From the NCBI RefSeq assembly GCF_024137965.1, contig NZ_CP099975.1, positions 3,658,001 through 3,722,000 of the forward strand: a stretch of DNA of 64,000 nt, written 5' to 3'. Origin of the DNA: Halomonas sp. Y3 (GTDB lineage Bacteria > Pseudomonadota > Gammaproteobacteria > Pseudomonadales > Halomonadaceae). The position numbers and the translations under genes are program-made. The notes under the pieces were generated by a model. That model saw only the letters and a program-made list of their open reading frames with translations. It did not search any database and was not told where the DNA came from. Numbering within the stretch: position 1 is the stretch's first letter; the number at the start of each line of letters is the position of its first letter. Below, piece after piece: positions 1 through 10,094 of this stretch.

Positions 1-1293
1 GGACTTCTTCATCACCGACTCGTACTGGTGCGACATGAGGTGCGACTGCACCTGGGCCATGAAGTCCATGATGACCACCACGATGATCAGCAGGGCCGTG
101 CCACCGAAGAAGAACGGCACGTTCCAGGCCACGATCAGGAACTGGGGCATCAGGGAAACCGCAGTGATGTACAAGGCGCCGAACAGGGTCAGACGGGTCA
201 TGACCTTGTCGACATAGCGAGCGGTCTGCTCGCCCGGACGAATCCCCGGCAGGAAGGCACCCGACTTCTTGAGGTTGTCGGCGACGTCCTTGGGATTGAA
301 GACCAGCGCTGTGTAAAAGAAGCAGAAGAATACCACCGCCGCGGCGAAAAGCAAGATGTGCAGCGGCTGACCCGGGCCAAGGGCCTGGGAAGCGCGCTGC
401 AGCCACTCGAGGCCGTCACCTGAACCGACCCACTGCCCCATGGAGGCGGGGAACAGCAGGATGCTCGAGGCGAAGATGGGCGGAATCACGCCCGCCATGT
501 TCACCTTGAGCGGCAGGTAGCTGCTCTGGCCGGCATACATCTTGTTGCCCACCTGGCGACGCGGGTAGTTCACCGTGATGCGGCGCTGACCGCGCTCGAT
601 GAACACCACGAAGGCCACGGTGGCCACACCCAGGGCCGAAAGGGCCAGCAGCGGCAGCACGTTCCAGGCGCCCTCGTTGCGAGCCAGCTCGAAGGCCTGA
701 CCGACGGCGCCGGGCAGGCCGGCGACGATACCGGCGAAGATCAGCAGCGAGATACCGTTGCCGATCCCCTTCTCGGTGATCTGCTCGCCCAGCCACATCA
801 GGAACACCGCACCGCACACGAAGGTGACGATGGCGGTGAAGTAGAAGCTGAAGTCGGCCGTATAGGCGATGCCCTGGCTGGCCAGGCCCACCGACATGCC
901 GGTGCCCTGCACCAGGGCGAGCAGCACGGTGCCGTAGCGGGTGTACTGGCTGATCTTGCGACGGCCGGCCTCGCCCTCCTTCTTGAGCTGCTCAAGATGG
1001 GGCGAGACGGCAGTCAGCAGCTGCATGATGATCGACGCCGAGATGTAGGGCATGATGCCCAGCGCCATGATGCTCATGCGCTCCAGGGCGCCACCCGAGA
1101 ACATGTTGAACATGCCCAGGATGGTGCCCTGCTGCTCCCTGAACAAGGCAGCAAGCTGGTCAGGATTCATACCGGGCACGGGGATGTGGGCACCGATTCG
1201 GTACACCACGATGGCGAGGAGCACGAAGCGCAGACGCGCCCACAGTTCACTCAGACCGCTGCCCATCGCCGGCATCTTTCCTGACTTGGCCAT
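1..1293 (-). CDS. secY: Protein translocase subunit SecY (3' end cut off by window)
   Basis: SecY forms the polytopic channel of the SecYEG translocon in the inner membrane. Reading 431 codons from an ATG at 1293 gives the family N-terminus, including the PGMNP stretch near residue 40 and then the [15 protein letters not shown] cytoplasmic loop. Later come alternating hydrophobic spans and the RPGEQTARY loop. The protein still runs open at base 1, so about ten residues are missing compared with the E. coli length (443, from memory). The ATG directly abuts the rplO TAA, the usual arrangement at the end of the spc operon. Confidence 0.97.
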   Translation of the reverse strand, partial: MAKSGKMPAMGSGLSELWARLRFVLLAIVVYRIGAHIPVPGMNPDQLAALFREQQGTILGMFNMFSGGALERMSIMALGIMPYISASIIMQLLTAVSPHLEQLKKEGEAGRRKISQYTRYGTVLLALVQGTGMSVGLASQGIAYTADFSFYFTAIVTFVCGAVFLMWLGEQITEKGIGNGISLLIFAGIVAGLPGAVGQAFELARNEGAWNVLPLLALSALGVATVAFVVFIERGQRRITVNYPRRQVGNKMYAGQSSYLPLKVNMAGVIPPIFASSILLFPASMGQWVGSGDGLEWLQRASQALGPGQPLHILLFAAAVVFFCFFYTALVFNPKDVADNLKKSGAFLPGIRPGEQTARYVDKVMTRLTLFGALYITAVSLMPQFLIVAWNVPFFFGGTALLIIVVVIMDFMAQVQSHLMSHQYESVMKKS

Positions 1294-1728
1294 TTAGTCC
1301 TCTACCTTGCCGCCGGCGGCTTCGATCGCGGCACGGGCACCCTTGGTGACCTTGATGCCGCGGACGGTAACCGCCTTGTTCAGTTCGCCGGAGAGGATCA
1401 CCTTCGCGTGCAGCGTGGCGTCCTTCAGCACGTTGGCCTGCTTCAGGGTCTCGAGGGTGACTTCGTCACCGGCAACCTTGGCCAGTTCGGCCAGGCGCAC
1501 TTCCTCGGAGACCAGCGACTTCATGGAGGTGAAGCCGAACTTCGGCAGACGACGCTGCAGCGGCATCTGACCGCCCTCGAAGCCGGGCTTGACGCTGCCG
1601 CCGCTGCGTGACTTCTGGCCCTTGTGACCACGGCCGCCGGTCTTGCCCAGACCGGAGCCGATGCCACGACCGACACGCTTCTCGGCGTGCTTGGAGCCCG
1701 GTGCCGGGCTCAGGCTATTGAGTTTCAT
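1294..1728 (-). CDS. rplO: 50S ribosomal protein L15
   Basis: L15 is a late-assembling large-subunit protein. The 144-residue product has the diagnostic glycine/arginine-rich N-terminal extension ([18 protein letters not shown] near residues 20-37), which threads into 23S rRNA, followed by the globular C-terminal domain ending GGKVED. It sits between rpmD (3 nt gap) and secY (no gap) in the spc operon, so it is almost certainly translated as part of that polycistron. Confidence 0.98.
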   Translation of the reverse strand: MKLNSLSPAPGSKHAEKRVGRGIGSGLGKTGGRGHKGQKSRSGGSVKPGFEGGQMPLQRRLPKFGFTSMKSLVSEEVRLAELAKVAGDEVTLETLKQANVLKDATLHAKVILSGELNKAVTVRGIKVTKGARAAIEAAGGKVED

Positions 1729-1731
1729 GGA

Positions 1732-1914
1732 TTACTCTCCCTCAACGCGCACAAGGTAGTTCACCTTGTGGACCATGCCGCGCACGGCAGGGGTGTCTTC
1801 CAGTTCAACCGTATGACCGATGCGGCGCAGCCCGAGGCCCTTCATGGTGGCCTTGTGCTTGGGCAGGATGCCGATGGTGCTGCGGGTCTGGGTAACCTTG
1901 ATCGTTGCTGCCAT
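1732..1914 (-). CDS. rpmD: 50S ribosomal protein L30
   Basis: L30 is a small protein of the large subunit. The reading frame is open further upstream, but the ATG at 1914 was chosen because it gives the standard 60-residue protein beginning [15 protein letters not shown]; the extension has no family similarity and would overlap rpsE. The core [19 protein letters not shown] is typical. The gene follows rpsE after 5 nt in the spc operon order rpsE-rpmD-rplO. Confidence 0.97.
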   Translation of the reverse strand: MAATIKVTQTRSTIGILPKHKATMKGLGLRRIGHTVELEDTPAVRGMVHKVNYLVRVEGE

Positions 1915-1919
1915 GGTGC

Positions 1920-2420
1920 TCACCCCGTGATTGCTTCGACGGACAGACCGCGCTTGGCGGCGATGTCTTCCGGCGCTTGCATGGAGGTCAGGCCCTTGAC
2001 GGTAGCCCGCACCACGTTCACCGGGTTGGTGGAACCGTAGCACTTGGCCAGAACGTCATGGACGCCCGCCAGTTCCAGCACGGAGCGCATGGCGCCGCCG
2101 GCGATGATACCGGTACCTTCGGAGGCCGGCTGCATGTACACCTTGGAGGCGCCGTGACGGGCCTTGACCGGGTACTGCAGGGTGCCACCCGCGAGGTTGA
2201 CCTTGACCATGTTGCGGCGAGCCTGGTCCATGGCCTTCTGGATCGCGACCGGCACTTCACGCGCCTTGCCACGACCGAAGCCGACCCGGCCCTTGCCGTC
2301 GCCTACGACGGTCAGGGCGGTGAAACCGAAGATACGGCCACCCTTGACCACCTTGGCGACACGGTTGACCTGGACCAGTTTCTCCTGGAGGTCGCCGCTT
2401 TGCTGTTCGTTCTTCGCCAT
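1920..2420 (-). CDS. rpsE: 30S ribosomal protein S5
   Basis: S5 contributes to decoding fidelity and to the mRNA entry site of the 30S subunit. The 166-residue protein has the N-terminal dsRBD-like fold ([19 protein letters not shown], residues 11-29) and the [12 protein letters not shown] loop, followed by the C-terminal domain with the [15 protein letters not shown] motif. Its length matches the E. coli protein. It lies 11 nt after rplR and continues the spc operon. Confidence 0.98.
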   Translation of the reverse strand: MAKNEQQSGDLQEKLVQVNRVAKVVKGGRIFGFTALTVVGDGKGRVGFGRGKAREVPVAIQKAMDQARRNMVKVNLAGGTLQYPVKARHGASKVYMQPASEGTGIIAGGAMRSVLELAGVHDVLAKCYGSTNPVNVVRATVKGLTSMQAPEDIAAKRGLSVEAITG

Positions 2421-2431
2421 CGTAAAACCCT

Positions 2432-2782
2432 TTAGAATTCCAGGCCGCCTTCACGAGCGGCGTCGGCCAGGGCCTTGACGCGGCCGTGGTACTTGAAACC
2501 GGCACGATCGAAGGCTACCTGGGTGATGCCTGCTTCTTTAGCGCGTTCGGCAATCAGCGCGCCCACCTTGGCGGCGGCGTCGGCGTTGCCGGTAGCACCC
2601 TCACGCAGGGCCTTGTCCAGCGTGGAAGCGCTGGCGAGGACCTTGCCACCATCCGGCGAGATGATCTGCGCGTAGATGTGACGGGGGGTACGGTTGACGC
2701 ACAGGCGATACACGCCCAGCTCGCGGATCTTGGCGCGAGCGCGGCGGGCACGACGGAGACGAGATTCTTTCTTCGCGTTCAT
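2432..2782 (-). CDS. rplR: 50S ribosomal protein L18
   Basis: L18 binds 5S rRNA in the central protuberance. The 116-residue product has the basic N-terminus ([16 protein letters not shown]) and the conserved core FRSN-like element seen here as [17 protein letters not shown], ending in [21 protein letters not shown]. Neighbours are rplF (9 nt upstream) and rpsE (11 nt downstream). Confidence 0.98.
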   Translation of the reverse strand: MNAKKESRLRRARRARAKIRELGVYRLCVNRTPRHIYAQIISPDGGKVLASASTLDKALREGATGNADAAAKVGALIAERAKEAGITQVAFDRAGFKYHGRVKALADAAREGGLEF

Positions 2783-2791
2783 AACCCTGCC

Positions 2792-3322
2792 TTACTTCTT
2801 CTTGGCTTCTTTGCGACGCACCTGCTCGTCGGCGTACCGGACACCCTTGCCCTTGTAGGGCTCGGGCGGACGGAAGGCGCGGATTTCCGCGGCAGCATGG
2901 CCGAGCTTCTGCTTGTCCGCGCTCTTCAGCACGATCTGGGTGTTCTTGGGCGTTTCCGCCGTGACACCCTCAGGCAGCGTGTAATCGACCGGGTGCGAGA
3001 AGCCCAGTGACAGATTGAGCGTCTGGCCCTTGGCCTGGGCACGATAACCGACGCCGATGATTTCGAGGGTCTTGGTGAAGCCTTCGTTCACGCCGGTGAC
3101 CAGGTTCTGAACCAGGGCACGGGTGGTACCGACCATGGCCCAGCTCTTGGCGGACTCACTCGGAGTGAAGGTCAGCTGACCCTCTTCCTGACCGATCACC
3201 ACGTCGGGGTGAATGGTCAGTGACAGAGTGCCCTGGCCGCCCTTGGCGGTCAGCTGGTCACCGTCGAACTTGATCTCGACGCCAGCGGGCACTTTTACCG
3301 GATATTTGGCTACGCGGGACAT
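2792..3322 (-). CDS. rplF: 50S ribosomal protein L6
   Basis: L6 sits near the GTPase-associated region of the large subunit. The 176-residue protein shows the two tandem L6 folds and the C-terminal signature [11 protein letters not shown] (near residues 152-162), which is characteristic of the family. The lysine-rich tail ends KEAKKK. It begins nine nt after the rpsH stop in the spc operon. Confidence 0.98.
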   Translation of the reverse strand: MSRVAKYPVKVPAGVEIKFDGDQLTAKGGQGTLSLTIHPDVVIGQEEGQLTFTPSESAKSWAMVGTTRALVQNLVTGVNEGFTKTLEIIGVGYRAQAKGQTLNLSLGFSHPVDYTLPEGVTAETPKNTQIVLKSADKQKLGHAAAEIRAFRPPEPYKGKGVRYADEQVRRKEAKKK

Positions 3323-3331
3323 TCCAAACTC

Positions 3332-3724
3332 CTAGAATACGGTGCAGATGACTTCGCCACCGACACCGGCCTTGCGAGCCGCGCGATCGGTCATCACACC
3401 CTGAGAGGTAGTGACAATCGCGATTCCCAGACCATCGGCGACCTTCGGCAGCGCGTCCTTGCCCTTGTACTGACGCAGGGACGGCTTGGACACGCGCTGC
3501 AGGTGCTCGATGACCGGCTTGCCCTCGAAGTACTTGAGGGTAACGGTCAGCTCGGGCTTGGCGCTATCGGCCACCGCGAAGTCGGTGATGTAACCCTCTT
3601 CCTTCAGCACGCGGGCCACCTCGACCTTCAGCTTGGAGGACGGCATGGTGACCGTCTCCTTGGTGGCCATCTGCGCATTGCGGATACGGGTAAACATATC
3701 CGCCAGAGTGTCTTGCATGCTCAT
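3332..3724 (-). CDS. rpsH: 30S ribosomal protein S8
   Basis: S8 binds the central domain of 16S rRNA and in E. coli also represses the spc operon. The product is 130 residues, with the N-terminus [18 protein letters not shown] and the C-terminal signature [27 protein letters not shown]. These are family hallmarks and cover the RNA-binding loop. A possible S8 target on the spc mRNA was not identified by eye in this window. Confidence 0.98.
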   Translation of the reverse strand: MSMQDTLADMFTRIRNAQMATKETVTMPSSKLKVEVARVLKEEGYITDFAVADSAKPELTVTLKYFEGKPVIEHLQRVSKPSLRQYKGKDALPKVADGLGIAIVTTSQGVMTDRAARKAGVGGEVICTVF

Positions 3725-3756
3725 TTACGTTGCGCTCCTGATATCTCTACGTGGCG

Positions 3757-4062
3757 TTACCAGCTGGACTTCTTGAGCCCGGGCACGTCGCCACGCATGG
3801 CGGCTTCACGCAGCTTGTTGCGGCCGAGACCGAACTTGTTGTAGAAGCCGTGCGGACGGCCAGTGACGCGACAGCGGTTACGCTGACGCACCGGGCTGGA
3901 GTCGCGCGGCAGCTGCTGCAGCTTCAGCGTTGCCTCGAAGCGCTCTTCGTCGGAAGCGTTCACGTCCTGGATGATCGCCTTGAGCTCGGCACGCTTGGCG
4001 GCGTACTTCGCTACCAGCTTGGTGCGCTTGAGCTCACGCTCTATCATGCTCTTCTTTGCCAT
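3757..4062 (-). CDS. rpsN: 30S ribosomal protein S14 (zinc-independent form)
   Basis: S14 is a 30S head protein. The 101-residue product is the long, zinc-independent type: it has only one cysteine ([12 protein letters not shown]) instead of the CxxC pairs of the short zinc form. The C-terminus [19 protein letters not shown] is diagnostic. The gap to rpsH (32 nt) and to rplE (10 nt) fits the spc operon. Confidence 0.98.
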   Translation of the reverse strand: MAKKSMIERELKRTKLVAKYAAKRAELKAIIQDVNASDEERFEATLKLQQLPRDSSPVRQRNRCRVTGRPHGFYNKFGLGRNKLREAAMRGDVPGLKKSSW

Positions 4063-4072
4063 GGTCCCACCC

Positions 4073-4612
4073 TTATTTCTTGAACGGGAAGTTCAGCGCG
4101 CTCAGCAGCGCACGACCTTCGTCATCGGTGTTGGCGGTGGTGGTGATGGTGACATCCAGACCACGGATCCGATCGATCTTATCATACTCGATCTCCGGGA
4201 AGATGATCTGCTCACGCACCCCCATGGAGTAGTTGCCACGACCGTCGAAGGACTTCGGGTTGAGACCACGGAAGTCACGAACGCGGGGGATCGCGATATT
4301 CACCAGGCGATCGAGGAAGTCCCACATGCGCTCGGAGCGCAGGGTCACCTTGATCCCGATCGGCCAGCCTTCACGCACCTTGAAGCCCGCGATGGACTTG
4401 CGTGCCTTGGTCACCATCGGCTTCTGACCGGAGAGCTTCTCCATGTCACCGATGGCATTCTCGATCAGCTTCTTGTCGCTGGTCGCTTCGCCGATACCCA
4501 TGTTCAGGGTCACCTTGGTGATCCGGGGTACCTGCATAACGTTGGCGTAGCTGAACTGCTCTTTGAGTTGAGCCACCACCTCGTTCTGATAACGTTCTTT
4601 CAAGTTCGCCAT
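4073..4612 (-). CDS. rplE: 50S ribosomal protein L5
   Basis: L5 binds 5S rRNA and contacts the P-site tRNA. The 179-residue product starts [12 protein letters not shown] and contains the conserved [15 protein letters not shown] block, the central [14 protein letters not shown] stretch and the C-terminal [17 protein letters not shown]. Its length equals that of E. coli L5. In E. coli the S8 repressor site overlaps the start of rplE; the 18-nt rplX-rplE gap here is short and no clear hairpin was seen. Confidence 0.98.
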   Translation of the reverse strand: MANLKERYQNEVVAQLKEQFSYANVMQVPRITKVTLNMGIGEATSDKKLIENAIGDMEKLSGQKPMVTKARKSIAGFKVREGWPIGIKVTLRSERMWDFLDRLVNIAIPRVRDFRGLNPKSFDGRGNYSMGVREQIIFPEIEYDKIDRIRGLDVTITTTANTDDEGRALLSALNFPFKK

Positions 4613-4630
4613 TTTGCTACCCGACTCGCG

Positions 4631-4948
4631 TTAGGCGTCGATCTGCGTCTGCGTCGACTTGTAGATACGTACCTTGGTACCGTCTTCCTTAACCTGGAAG
4701 CCGACGCGATCCGCCTTACCGGTCTCCTGATTGAAGATGGCTACGTTGGACGCGTGAATCGGAGCCTCGCGCTCGACGATACCGCCCTGATTGCCCGCCA
4801 TGGGGTTGGGCTTGGTGTGACGCTTGATCATGTTCACACCGGACACGACAAAGCGGTCGTCCTTCAGGACGCGCTTGATAGTGCCTCGCTTGCCCTTGTC
4901 CTTGCCGGCGATGACGATCACTTCATCGTCACGTTTGATCTTTTGCAT
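4631..4948 (-). CDS. rplX: 50S ribosomal protein L24
   Basis: L24 is an assembly initiator that binds domain I of 23S rRNA. The 105-residue protein begins [20 protein letters not shown], the KOW motif, followed by the [15 protein letters not shown] loop. L24 and L4 are reported to bind a common part of 23S domain I, which matters for the rRNA-like element upstream of rplC in this window. Confidence 0.98.
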   Translation of the reverse strand: MQKIKRDDEVIVIAGKDKGKRGTIKRVLKDDRFVVSGVNMIKRHTKPNPMAGNQGGIVEREAPIHASNVAIFNQETGKADRVGFQVKEDGTKVRIYKSTQTQIDA

Positions 4949-4962
4949 ATCCGCCTCGCTCC

Positions 4963-5334
4963 TTACAGCACTTCAGGCGCCAAGGAAATGATCTTCATGA
5001 ACTTCTCGTTCCGAAGCTCACGGGTCACCGGCCCGAAGATACGGGTACCGATCGGCTGTTCGTTGGTGTTGTTCAACAGAACCGCCGCATTTCCGTCGAA
5101 GCGGATCAGCGAACCGTCGGGACGACGGACGCCACTACGGGTGCGAACCACCACCGCCTTGAGGACCTGGCCCTTCTTGACCTTGCCACGCGGAATGGCT
5201 TCCTTCACCGTGACCTTGATGATGTCGCCAACGTGGGCGTAGCGACGGTGTGAACCGCCCAGCACCTTGATGCATTGCACCCGGCGCGCCCCGCTGTTGT
5301 CGGCGACATCCAGCATTGTCTGAGTCTGAATCAT
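4963..5334 (-). CDS. rplN: 50S ribosomal protein L14
   Basis: L14 lies at the subunit interface and takes part in bridges to 16S rRNA. The 123-residue product begins [19 protein letters not shown] and contains [18 protein letters not shown], both family signatures. It is the first gene of the classical spc operon. The 52 nt between it and rpsQ show no convincing promoter, so S10 and spc genes may be transcribed together here. Confidence 0.98.
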   Translation of the reverse strand: MIQTQTMLDVADNSGARRVQCIKVLGGSHRRYAHVGDIIKVTVKEAIPRGKVKKGQVLKAVVVRTRSGVRRPDGSLIRFDGNAAVLLNNTNEQPIGTRIFGPVTRELRNEKFMKIISLAPEVL

Positions 5335-5386
5335 CGGTTTTCTCCAAACCTAATCTGACTGCACTGGTTTGACAGGCGTGAGCCGA

Positions 5387-5647
5387 TCAGCCCTTGGCCT
5401 GCTCGACCACCTCGACCAGCGTCCAGGACTTGTTCCTGGACAGCGGACGGCACTCCTGGATGGAGACCGTGTCACCGGCCTTCGCCTGGTTCGCCTCGTC
5501 ATGGGCGTGCAGCTTGGTGGAGCGCTTGACGTATTTTCCGTAGATCGGGTGACGCTCACGGCGCTCGATCATCACGACGATGGACTTGTCCATCTTGTCG
5601 CTCACCACCTTGCCGGTGAGCGTACGGGTTTTCTTCTCTGCGGCCAT
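5387..5647 (-). CDS. rpsQ: 30S ribosomal protein S17
   Basis: S17 is a primary 16S rRNA-binding protein of the 30S body. The ATG at 5647 was preferred over an in-frame GTG at 5656: it gives an 86-residue protein beginning [20 protein letters not shown], with AGGTGA five nt upstream as ribosome binding site. The [19 protein letters not shown] and [11 protein letters not shown] blocks are diagnostic. It is the last gene of the S10 operon proper. Confidence 0.95.
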   Translation of the reverse strand: MAAEKKTRTLTGKVVSDKMDKSIVVMIERRERHPIYGKYVKRSTKLHAHDEANQAKAGDTVSIQECRPLSRNKSWTLVEVVEQAKG

Positions 5648-5648
5648 C

Positions 5649-5840
5649 TCAGTCACCTGCCTTCTCGTTGAGCACAGTCTTCACCCGGGCGATGTCCCGA
5701 CGAACCTGCTTGAGCAGATGAGTCTGGCTGAGCTGGCCGGTGGCCTTCTGCATGCGCAGGTTGAACTGCTCGCGGAGGAGTTCGAGGAGCTGACTGTTCA
5801 GCTCGTCGACTGACTTTTCACGAATTTCCTGGGCTTTCAT
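5649..5840 (-). CDS. rpmC: 50S ribosomal protein L29
   Basis: L29 sits at the polypeptide exit tunnel and helps dock trigger factor and SRP. The ATG at 5840 gives a 63-residue helical protein starting [15 protein letters not shown], with the conserved [14 protein letters not shown] hairpin. The ATG overlaps the rplP TGA by one base (TGATG), a sign of translational coupling. A GTG one codon upstream is possible but less likely. Confidence 0.95.
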   Translation of the reverse strand: MKAQEIREKSVDELNSQLLELLREQFNLRMQKATGQLSQTHLLKQVRRDIARVKTVLNEKAGD

Positions 5841-6253
5841 CACATCACCGTCCGTTTCGCAAAGGTGGTGGATACGGGCATCTTCTGGGCGGCGAGAGAG
5901 AAGGCCTCACGAGCCAGCTCTTCGGACACGCCCTCGATCTCGTACAGGACCCGGCCCGGCTGGATCTGTGCGACCCAGTACTCGACGGAGCCCTTGCCCT
6001 TACCCATACGGACTTCGAGAGGCTTCTTGGAAATCGGCTTGTCCGGGAATACGCGGATCCAGATCTTGCCGCCACGCTTGACGTGACGGGTGATCGCACG
6101 ACGGCCGGCTTCGATCTGGCGCGCAGTAATGCGGCCGCGACCGGTTGCCTTCAGGCCGTATTCCCCGAAGCTGATCTTGCTCCCGCGATGCGCCAGGCCA
6201 CGGTTACGGCCTTTCTGCATCTTGCGGAATTTCATACGCTTGGGTTGTAACAT
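5840..6253 (-). CDS. rplP: 50S ribosomal protein L16
   Basis: L16 lies close to the A-site tRNA and the peptidyl transferase centre. The 137-residue product begins [19 protein letters not shown] and includes the [17 protein letters not shown] motif and the [13 protein letters not shown] motif. In E. coli the arginine equivalent to the one in the PLEVRMG stretch is hydroxylated. It lies 15 nt after rpsC and is coupled to rpmC. Confidence 0.98.
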   Translation of the reverse strand: MLQPKRMKFRKMQKGRNRGLAHRGSKISFGEYGLKATGRGRITARQIEAGRRAITRHVKRGGKIWIRVFPDKPISKKPLEVRMGKGKGSVEYWVAQIQPGRVLYEIEGVSEELAREAFSLAAQKMPVSTTFAKRTVM

Positions 6254-6268
6254 CGACTCGCTCTCCCC

Positions 6269-6967
6269 TTACCTGGAACCTTTCTTCTTGGAGGGCGCGG
6301 CCTGAGGCTGCTTCGCCTTGGCGCGGACCTCTTCGATGCCCCCGAGGATCTCACCCTTGAAGACCCACACCTTGACACCGATGATGCCGTAGGTGGTCTT
6401 GGCCTCGTAGGTGGCGTAGTCGATGTCCGCACGCAGGGTGTGCAGCGGAACACGACCTTCCCGGTACCACTCGGTGCGAGCGATCTCGGCGCCACCCAGG
6501 CGACCGGAGAGCTGCACCTTGATGCCGCCGGCACCCAGACGCATGGCGTTCTGTACCGCACGCTTCATGGCGCGACGGAACATGACGCGGCGCTCGAGCT
6601 GGCCAGCGATGTTCTGAGCAACGAGCATGGCATCCAGCTCGGGCTTGCGAACTTCCTCGATGTTGACGTGCACGGGCACGCCCATCATCGCGGTGACCTC
6701 ACGACGCAGGCGATCGACATCCTCGCCCTTCTTGCCAATCACGATGCCCGGACGGGCGGTGTGAATGGTGATGCGTGCGTTGTTGGCCGGACGCTCGATG
6801 GTGATGCGGCTCACGGAGGCGTTCTTGAGACGCTCTTCCAGGAAGCGGCGCACTTCGAGGTCGTTGTTCAGCTTGTCGGCATAGGCGCCGCGCTCGGCAT
6901 ACCAGACCGAGGTATGGTCCTTGACGATACCCAGGCGGATGCCTGTCGGATTGACTTTCTGACCCAT
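6269..6967 (-). CDS. rpsC: 30S ribosomal protein S3
   Basis: S3 lies at the mRNA entry channel and takes part in helicase activity. The 232-residue protein begins [15 protein letters not shown] and has a type II KH domain with the [15 protein letters not shown] loop (near residues 75-89), then the C-terminal domain with [17 protein letters not shown]. The C-terminal tail is basic (PSKKKGSR). The gap to rplV is 11 nt. Confidence 0.98.
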   Translation of the reverse strand: MGQKVNPTGIRLGIVKDHTSVWYAERGAYADKLNNDLEVRRFLEERLKNASVSRITIERPANNARITIHTARPGIVIGKKGEDVDRLRREVTAMMGVPVHVNIEEVRKPELDAMLVAQNIAGQLERRVMFRRAMKRAVQNAMRLGAGGIKVQLSGRLGGAEIARTEWYREGRVPLHTLRADIDYATYEAKTTYGIIGVKVWVFKGEILGGIEEVRAKAKQPQAAPSKKKGSR

Positions 6968-6978
6968 CTGGTCGACTC

Positions 6979-7311
6979 CTACTTCTCGGCTACCTTGACG
7001 GTGATGTGGCAGGTGCGCTTCAAGATACGATCCGCGCGGCCCTTGGCACGCGGCTTGATACGCTTGAGCGTCATGCCCTCATCGACGCAGATGGTCGAGA
7101 CACGCAGCTCGTCGATATCCATGCCGTTGTTTTCTTCCGCATTCGCGATGGCGGACTGCAGCACCTTCTTGACCAGCTTGGCAGCCTTCTTCGGTGAGAA
7201 GGTCAGCAGGTCGAGCGCCTCGGCGACCGGCTTACCGCGCACCTGGTCAGCCACCAAACGGGCCTTCTGGGCGGATAAACGAGCGCCACGCAGCTTAGCT
7301 GTGACTTCCAT
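6979..7311 (-). CDS. rplV: 50S ribosomal protein L22
   Basis: L22 lines the nascent-peptide exit tunnel, and changes in its beta-hairpin confer macrolide resistance. The 110-residue product has the family start [20 protein letters not shown] and the tunnel hairpin represented by [20 protein letters not shown] near residues 84-103. No deletion or insertion is apparent in the hairpin. Confidence 0.98.
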   Translation of the reverse strand: MEVTAKLRGARLSAQKARLVADQVRGKPVAEALDLLTFSPKKAAKLVKKVLQSAIANAEENNGMDIDELRVSTICVDEGMTLKRIKPRAKGRADRILKRTCHITVKVAEK

Positions 7312-7329
7312 CTCTCAATCCTCTCTGGC

Positions 7330-7605
7330 TTACCGTTTGGCTTTCTTGTCCGCCGCATGACCGCGATAGGTGCGGGTAGCAGCGAATTCGCCCAGCTTGT
7401 GGCCAACCATTTCCTCGGAGACATGCACCGGGACGTGCTGGCGACCGTTATGGACTGCAATGGTGAGCCCGACCATGTTGGGCAGGATCATGGAGCGACG
7501 CGACCAGGTCTTGATCGGTTTGCGGTCGCTCTTCTCCACTGCAGCCTCAACCTTCTTCAGCAGATGAAGGTCAATAAAGGGACCTTTCTTCAGTGAACGT
7601 GGCAC
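7330..7605 (-). CDS. rpsS: 30S ribosomal protein S19
   Basis: S19 is a 30S head protein that forms intersubunit bridge B1a. The 91-residue protein begins [20 protein letters not shown] and carries the signature [22 protein letters not shown] and the C-terminal [20 protein letters not shown]. It is placed between rplB (22 nt) and rplV (18 nt). Confidence 0.98.
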   Translation of the reverse strand: MPRSLKKGPFIDLHLLKKVEAAVEKSDRKPIKTWSRRSMILPNMVGLTIAVHNGRQHVPVHVSEEMVGHKLGEFAATRTYRGHAADKKAKR

Positions 7606-7627
7606 AGCCGTTACCTCTTAATGTCTG

Positions 7628-8455
7628 TTACTTGGCCTTGCGGCGACGAACGATCAGCTTGTCGGTGCGCTTGTTCTTACGGGTCTTGTGGCCCTTGGTG
7701 GGGATACCCCACGGGGAGACCGGGTGACGACCACCGCTGGTGCGGCCTTCACCGCCACCGTGCGGGTGATCCACCGGGTTCATGGCCACGCCGCGAACGG
7801 TCGGACGCACACCTCTCCAGCGCTTTGCACCGGCCTTGCCAAGCTGACGCAGGCTGTGCTCGGAGTTGCTCACTTCACCCAGGGTCGCGCGGCACTCGCT
7901 CAGCACCTTGCGCATCTCGCCGGAGCGCAGACGCAGGGTGGCGTAGTTGCCTTCGCGGGCGACCAGCTGGGCGCTGGTGCCGGCGCTGCGAGCGATCTGG
8001 GCGCCCTTGCCGGGCTTGAGCTCGATGCAGTGCACGGTGGAACCCAGCGGGATGTTACGCAGCGGCAGGGCGTTGCCCTTCTTGATGGCTGCGTTCACGC
8101 CGGACTCGAGCTTGTCGCCTGCGCTCACGCCCTTGGGCGCGATGATGTAGCGACGCTCGCCGTCCAGGTACTTGAGCAGCGCGATATGGGCGCTACGGTT
8201 CGGATCGTACTCGAGGCGCTCAACGACGGCGGGGACGCCATCCTTGGTGCGCTTGAAGTCAATGATCCGGTAGTGCTGACGGTGACCACCGCCCACGTGG
8301 CGGGTGGTGATGCGACCGTTGTTGTTACGACCACCGCTGCGGGACTGCTTCTCGAGCAGCGGCGCATACGGCTTGCCCTTGTGCAGGTCGTTGCCAACGA
8401 TCTTGACGACGTGGCGACGGCCGGCGGATGTGGGTTTGGTCTTGACGATTGCCAT
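7628..8455 (-). CDS. rplB: 50S ribosomal protein L2
   Basis: L2 is needed for subunit association and peptidyl transferase activity. The product is 275 residues, with [20 protein letters not shown] at the N-terminus and the SH3-like core. The highly conserved C-terminal loop [17 protein letters not shown] (near residues 222-238) contains the histidine implicated in peptidyl transfer in E. coli. It is in the usual S10 operon position after rplW. Confidence 0.98.
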   Translation of the reverse strand: MAIVKTKPTSAGRRHVVKIVGNDLHKGKPYAPLLEKQSRSGGRNNNGRITTRHVGGGHRQHYRIIDFKRTKDGVPAVVERLEYDPNRSAHIALLKYLDGERRYIIAPKGVSAGDKLESGVNAAIKKGNALPLRNIPLGSTVHCIELKPGKGAQIARSAGTSAQLVAREGNYATLRLRSGEMRKVLSECRATLGEVSNSEHSLRQLGKAGAKRWRGVRPTVRGVAMNPVDHPHGGGEGRTSGGRHPVSPWGIPTKGHKTRKNKRTDKLIVRRRKAK

Positions 8456-8472
8456 TGTCCGTACTCCTGCCC

Positions 8473-8769
8473 TTATTCGGCGCCAGAGAAGTCTTCAAGG
8501 GTCTCACCGGCGGCCAGCGTAACGTAGGCCTTGCGGTAACCCTTGCGATGACCCAGACCGTGCGCGGTGCGCTTGGTCTTGCCCTTGACGTTCAGCGTCT
8601 GAACGCGGTCGACCTTCTTGCCGAACAGAGCCTCGACGGCCTTCTTGATCTCGGGCTTGGTCGCGTCGCTGGCCACCTTGAACACGTACTGGTTGCGTTC
8701 GGCAGCCATGGCGGCCTTCTCGGTCACGTGCGGACCCAGCAGGACCTTGAATACACGCTCCTGGTTCAT
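8473..8769 (-). CDS. rplW: 50S ribosomal protein L23
   Basis: L23 is at the tunnel exit and is the main docking point for trigger factor and SRP. The 98-residue product begins [20 protein letters not shown] and contains [20 protein letters not shown]. Its ATG overlaps the rplD stop (ATGA, 4 nt), indicating translational coupling to L4 synthesis. Confidence 0.98.
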   Translation of the reverse strand: MNQERVFKVLLGPHVTEKAAMAAERNQYVFKVASDATKPEIKKAVEALFGKKVDRVQTLNVKGKTKRTAHGLGHRKGYRKAYVTLAAGETLEDFSGAE

Positions 8770-9371
8770 GCCAGCTTCTCCTCGAATTTGCGCAGGGCGG
8801 AGACGGTGACCAGCACCTTGTCGAAGGCGACCAGGCTCACCGGGTCAGCGGCGGCCACGTCCACCACATCCACGTTGGGGATGTTGCGGGCGGCCAGGTA
8901 GAGCTTCTCGTCGACCTCTTCGGTGACGATCAGCACCTTCTCCAGGCCCAGCTCTTCGAGCTTGGCGACCAGCTGCTTGGTCTTGGGTGCCTCGACGGTG
9001 ATCTCCTCGACGGCCACCAGACGCTCCTGGCGAACCAGCTCGGAGAGGATCGAGCGCATCGCCGCACGGTACATCTTGCGGTTGACCTTCTGGCTGTGGT
9101 CCTGGGGACGCGCCGCAAAGGTCACGCCGCCGCTGCGCCACAGCGGAGAGCGGATGGTACCGGCACGAGCGCGGCCGGTGCCCTTCTGGCGCCACGGCTT
9201 CTTGCCGCCGCCACGCACGTCGGAACGGTTCTTCTGGGCGCGGGTGCCCTGGCGACCACCGGCCAGATAGGCGGTGACGACCTGATGCACGAGCGCTTCG
9301 TTGAATTCTTTGCCAAAGGTGACGTCGGACACTTCGACGGTGCCGGCGCCGGCAGCAAGATTCAGATTCAT
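8766..9371 (-). CDS. rplD: 50S ribosomal protein L4
   Basis: L4 extends a loop to the peptide tunnel and in E. coli also represses its own S10 operon. The 201-residue product has the globular domain and the long tunnel loop with [20 protein letters not shown] and [14 protein letters not shown] (near residues 40-75). Its extraribosomal role matters here: the segment upstream of rplC mimics a 23S rRNA region known to bind L4 and L24, so L4 is the leading candidate repressor. Confidence 0.98.
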   Translation of the reverse strand: MNLNLAAGAGTVEVSDVTFGKEFNEALVHQVVTAYLAGGRQGTRAQKNRSDVRGGGKKPWRQKGTGRARAGTIRSPLWRSGGVTFAARPQDHSQKVNRKMYRAAMRSILSELVRQERLVAVEEITVEAPKTKQLVAKLEELGLEKVLIVTEEVDEKLYLAARNIPNVDVVDVAAADPVSLVAFDKVLVTVSALRKFEEKLA

Positions 9372-9385
9372 CGGTGTATTCCCCT

Positions 9386-10024
9386 TCAGCCTGCTTTCAC
9401 GGCGCTGCGCACGATGACGTCACTACCGGTGGCACCGGGCACGGCGCCCTTGACCAGCAGCAGGTTGCGTTCGGCGTCTACGCGCACGACTTCGAGGCTC
9501 TGGACGGTGCAACGAACGCTGCCCATCTGACCAGCCATCTTCTTGCCCTTGAACACGCGACCCGGGGTCTGGCACATGCCGATGGAGCCCGGCGCACGGT
9601 GGGACAGGGAGTTACCGTGGCTGTTGTCCTGGGTACGGAAGTTCCAGCGCTTGACGGCGCCCTGGAAACCCTTGCCCTTGGAGGTGCCGGTCACGTCGAT
9701 CTTCTGACCAGCTTCGAAGAGGGATACGGTGAATTCGCCGCCCACTTCCGGAGCCTCATCGCCTTCTTCAAGACGGAACTCCATCAGCGAACGACCGGCC
9801 TCGACACCCGCCTTGGCGAACTGACCCGCCTGGGACTTGGTGAGGTGCTTGGCCTTGCGGGAGCCGGTTGTCACCTGAACCGCGGCGTAGCCGTCGGACT
9901 CGACGGTCTTGACGCGAGTGATGCGGTTGGGCTCAACCTCGATCACGGTTACGGGCACGGATGCGCCATCTTCGGCAAAGACGCGGGTCATCCCGGCCTT
10001 CTTACCGACCAAACCGATAGTCAT
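9386..10024 (-). CDS. rplC: 50S ribosomal protein L3
   Basis: L3 is an early assembly protein reaching the peptidyl transferase centre. The 212-residue protein begins [20 protein letters not shown]. The central finger [20 protein letters not shown] retains the glutamine of QTPG at residue 152, equivalent to the Gln150 methylated by PrmB in E. coli. A strong ribosome binding site (AGGAG) lies about 8 nt before the ATG. Unusually for the S10 operon, a 165-nt spacer separates it from rpsJ, and that spacer holds the rRNA-like element. Confidence 0.98.
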   Translation of the reverse strand: MTIGLVGKKAGMTRVFAEDGASVPVTVIEVEPNRITRVKTVESDGYAAVQVTTGSRKAKHLTKSQAGQFAKAGVEAGRSLMEFRLEEGDEAPEVGGEFTVSLFEAGQKIDVTGTSKGKGFQGAVKRWNFRTQDNSHGNSLSHRAPGSIGMCQTPGRVFKGKKMAGQMGSVRCTVQSLEVVRVDAERNLLLVKGAVPGATGSDVIVRSAVKAG

Positions 10025-10039
10025 ACTCAGTCTCCTATA

Positions 10040-10094
10040 GTGTACGGGGCTATCACCCGCTATGGCTGCCCTTTCCAGAGCATTCCACTAGCAC
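10040..10094 (-). promoter_or_regulatory. 23S rRNA domain I mimic in the rplC leader (candidate L4/L24 control site)
   Basis: This 55-nt stretch copies the shape of a three-helix part of 23S rRNA domain I that occurs at 35414-35463 in this window. A 24-nt block (10043-10066 against 35418-35441) matches with one mismatch, including an identical 16-mer. The first 28 nt on the RNA match only about 20 of 28 by hand count, yet the hairpin is kept with different pairs: UGCUC/GGGCA here against CGCGC/GCGCG in the local 23S. The closing stem also covaries (GUG/CAC here, GACU/AGUC in 23S). It ends about 8 nt before the AGGAG of rplC. From memory, E. coli 23S nt 295-343 binds L4 and L24. Control of rplC by L4 is inference. 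Confidence 0.7.

Noticed and set aside
3971..5242. A 423-codon plus-strand open frame over rplE, rplX and rplN
   Set aside because: It is a shadow of highly conserved genes on the other strand and shows no protein family features.
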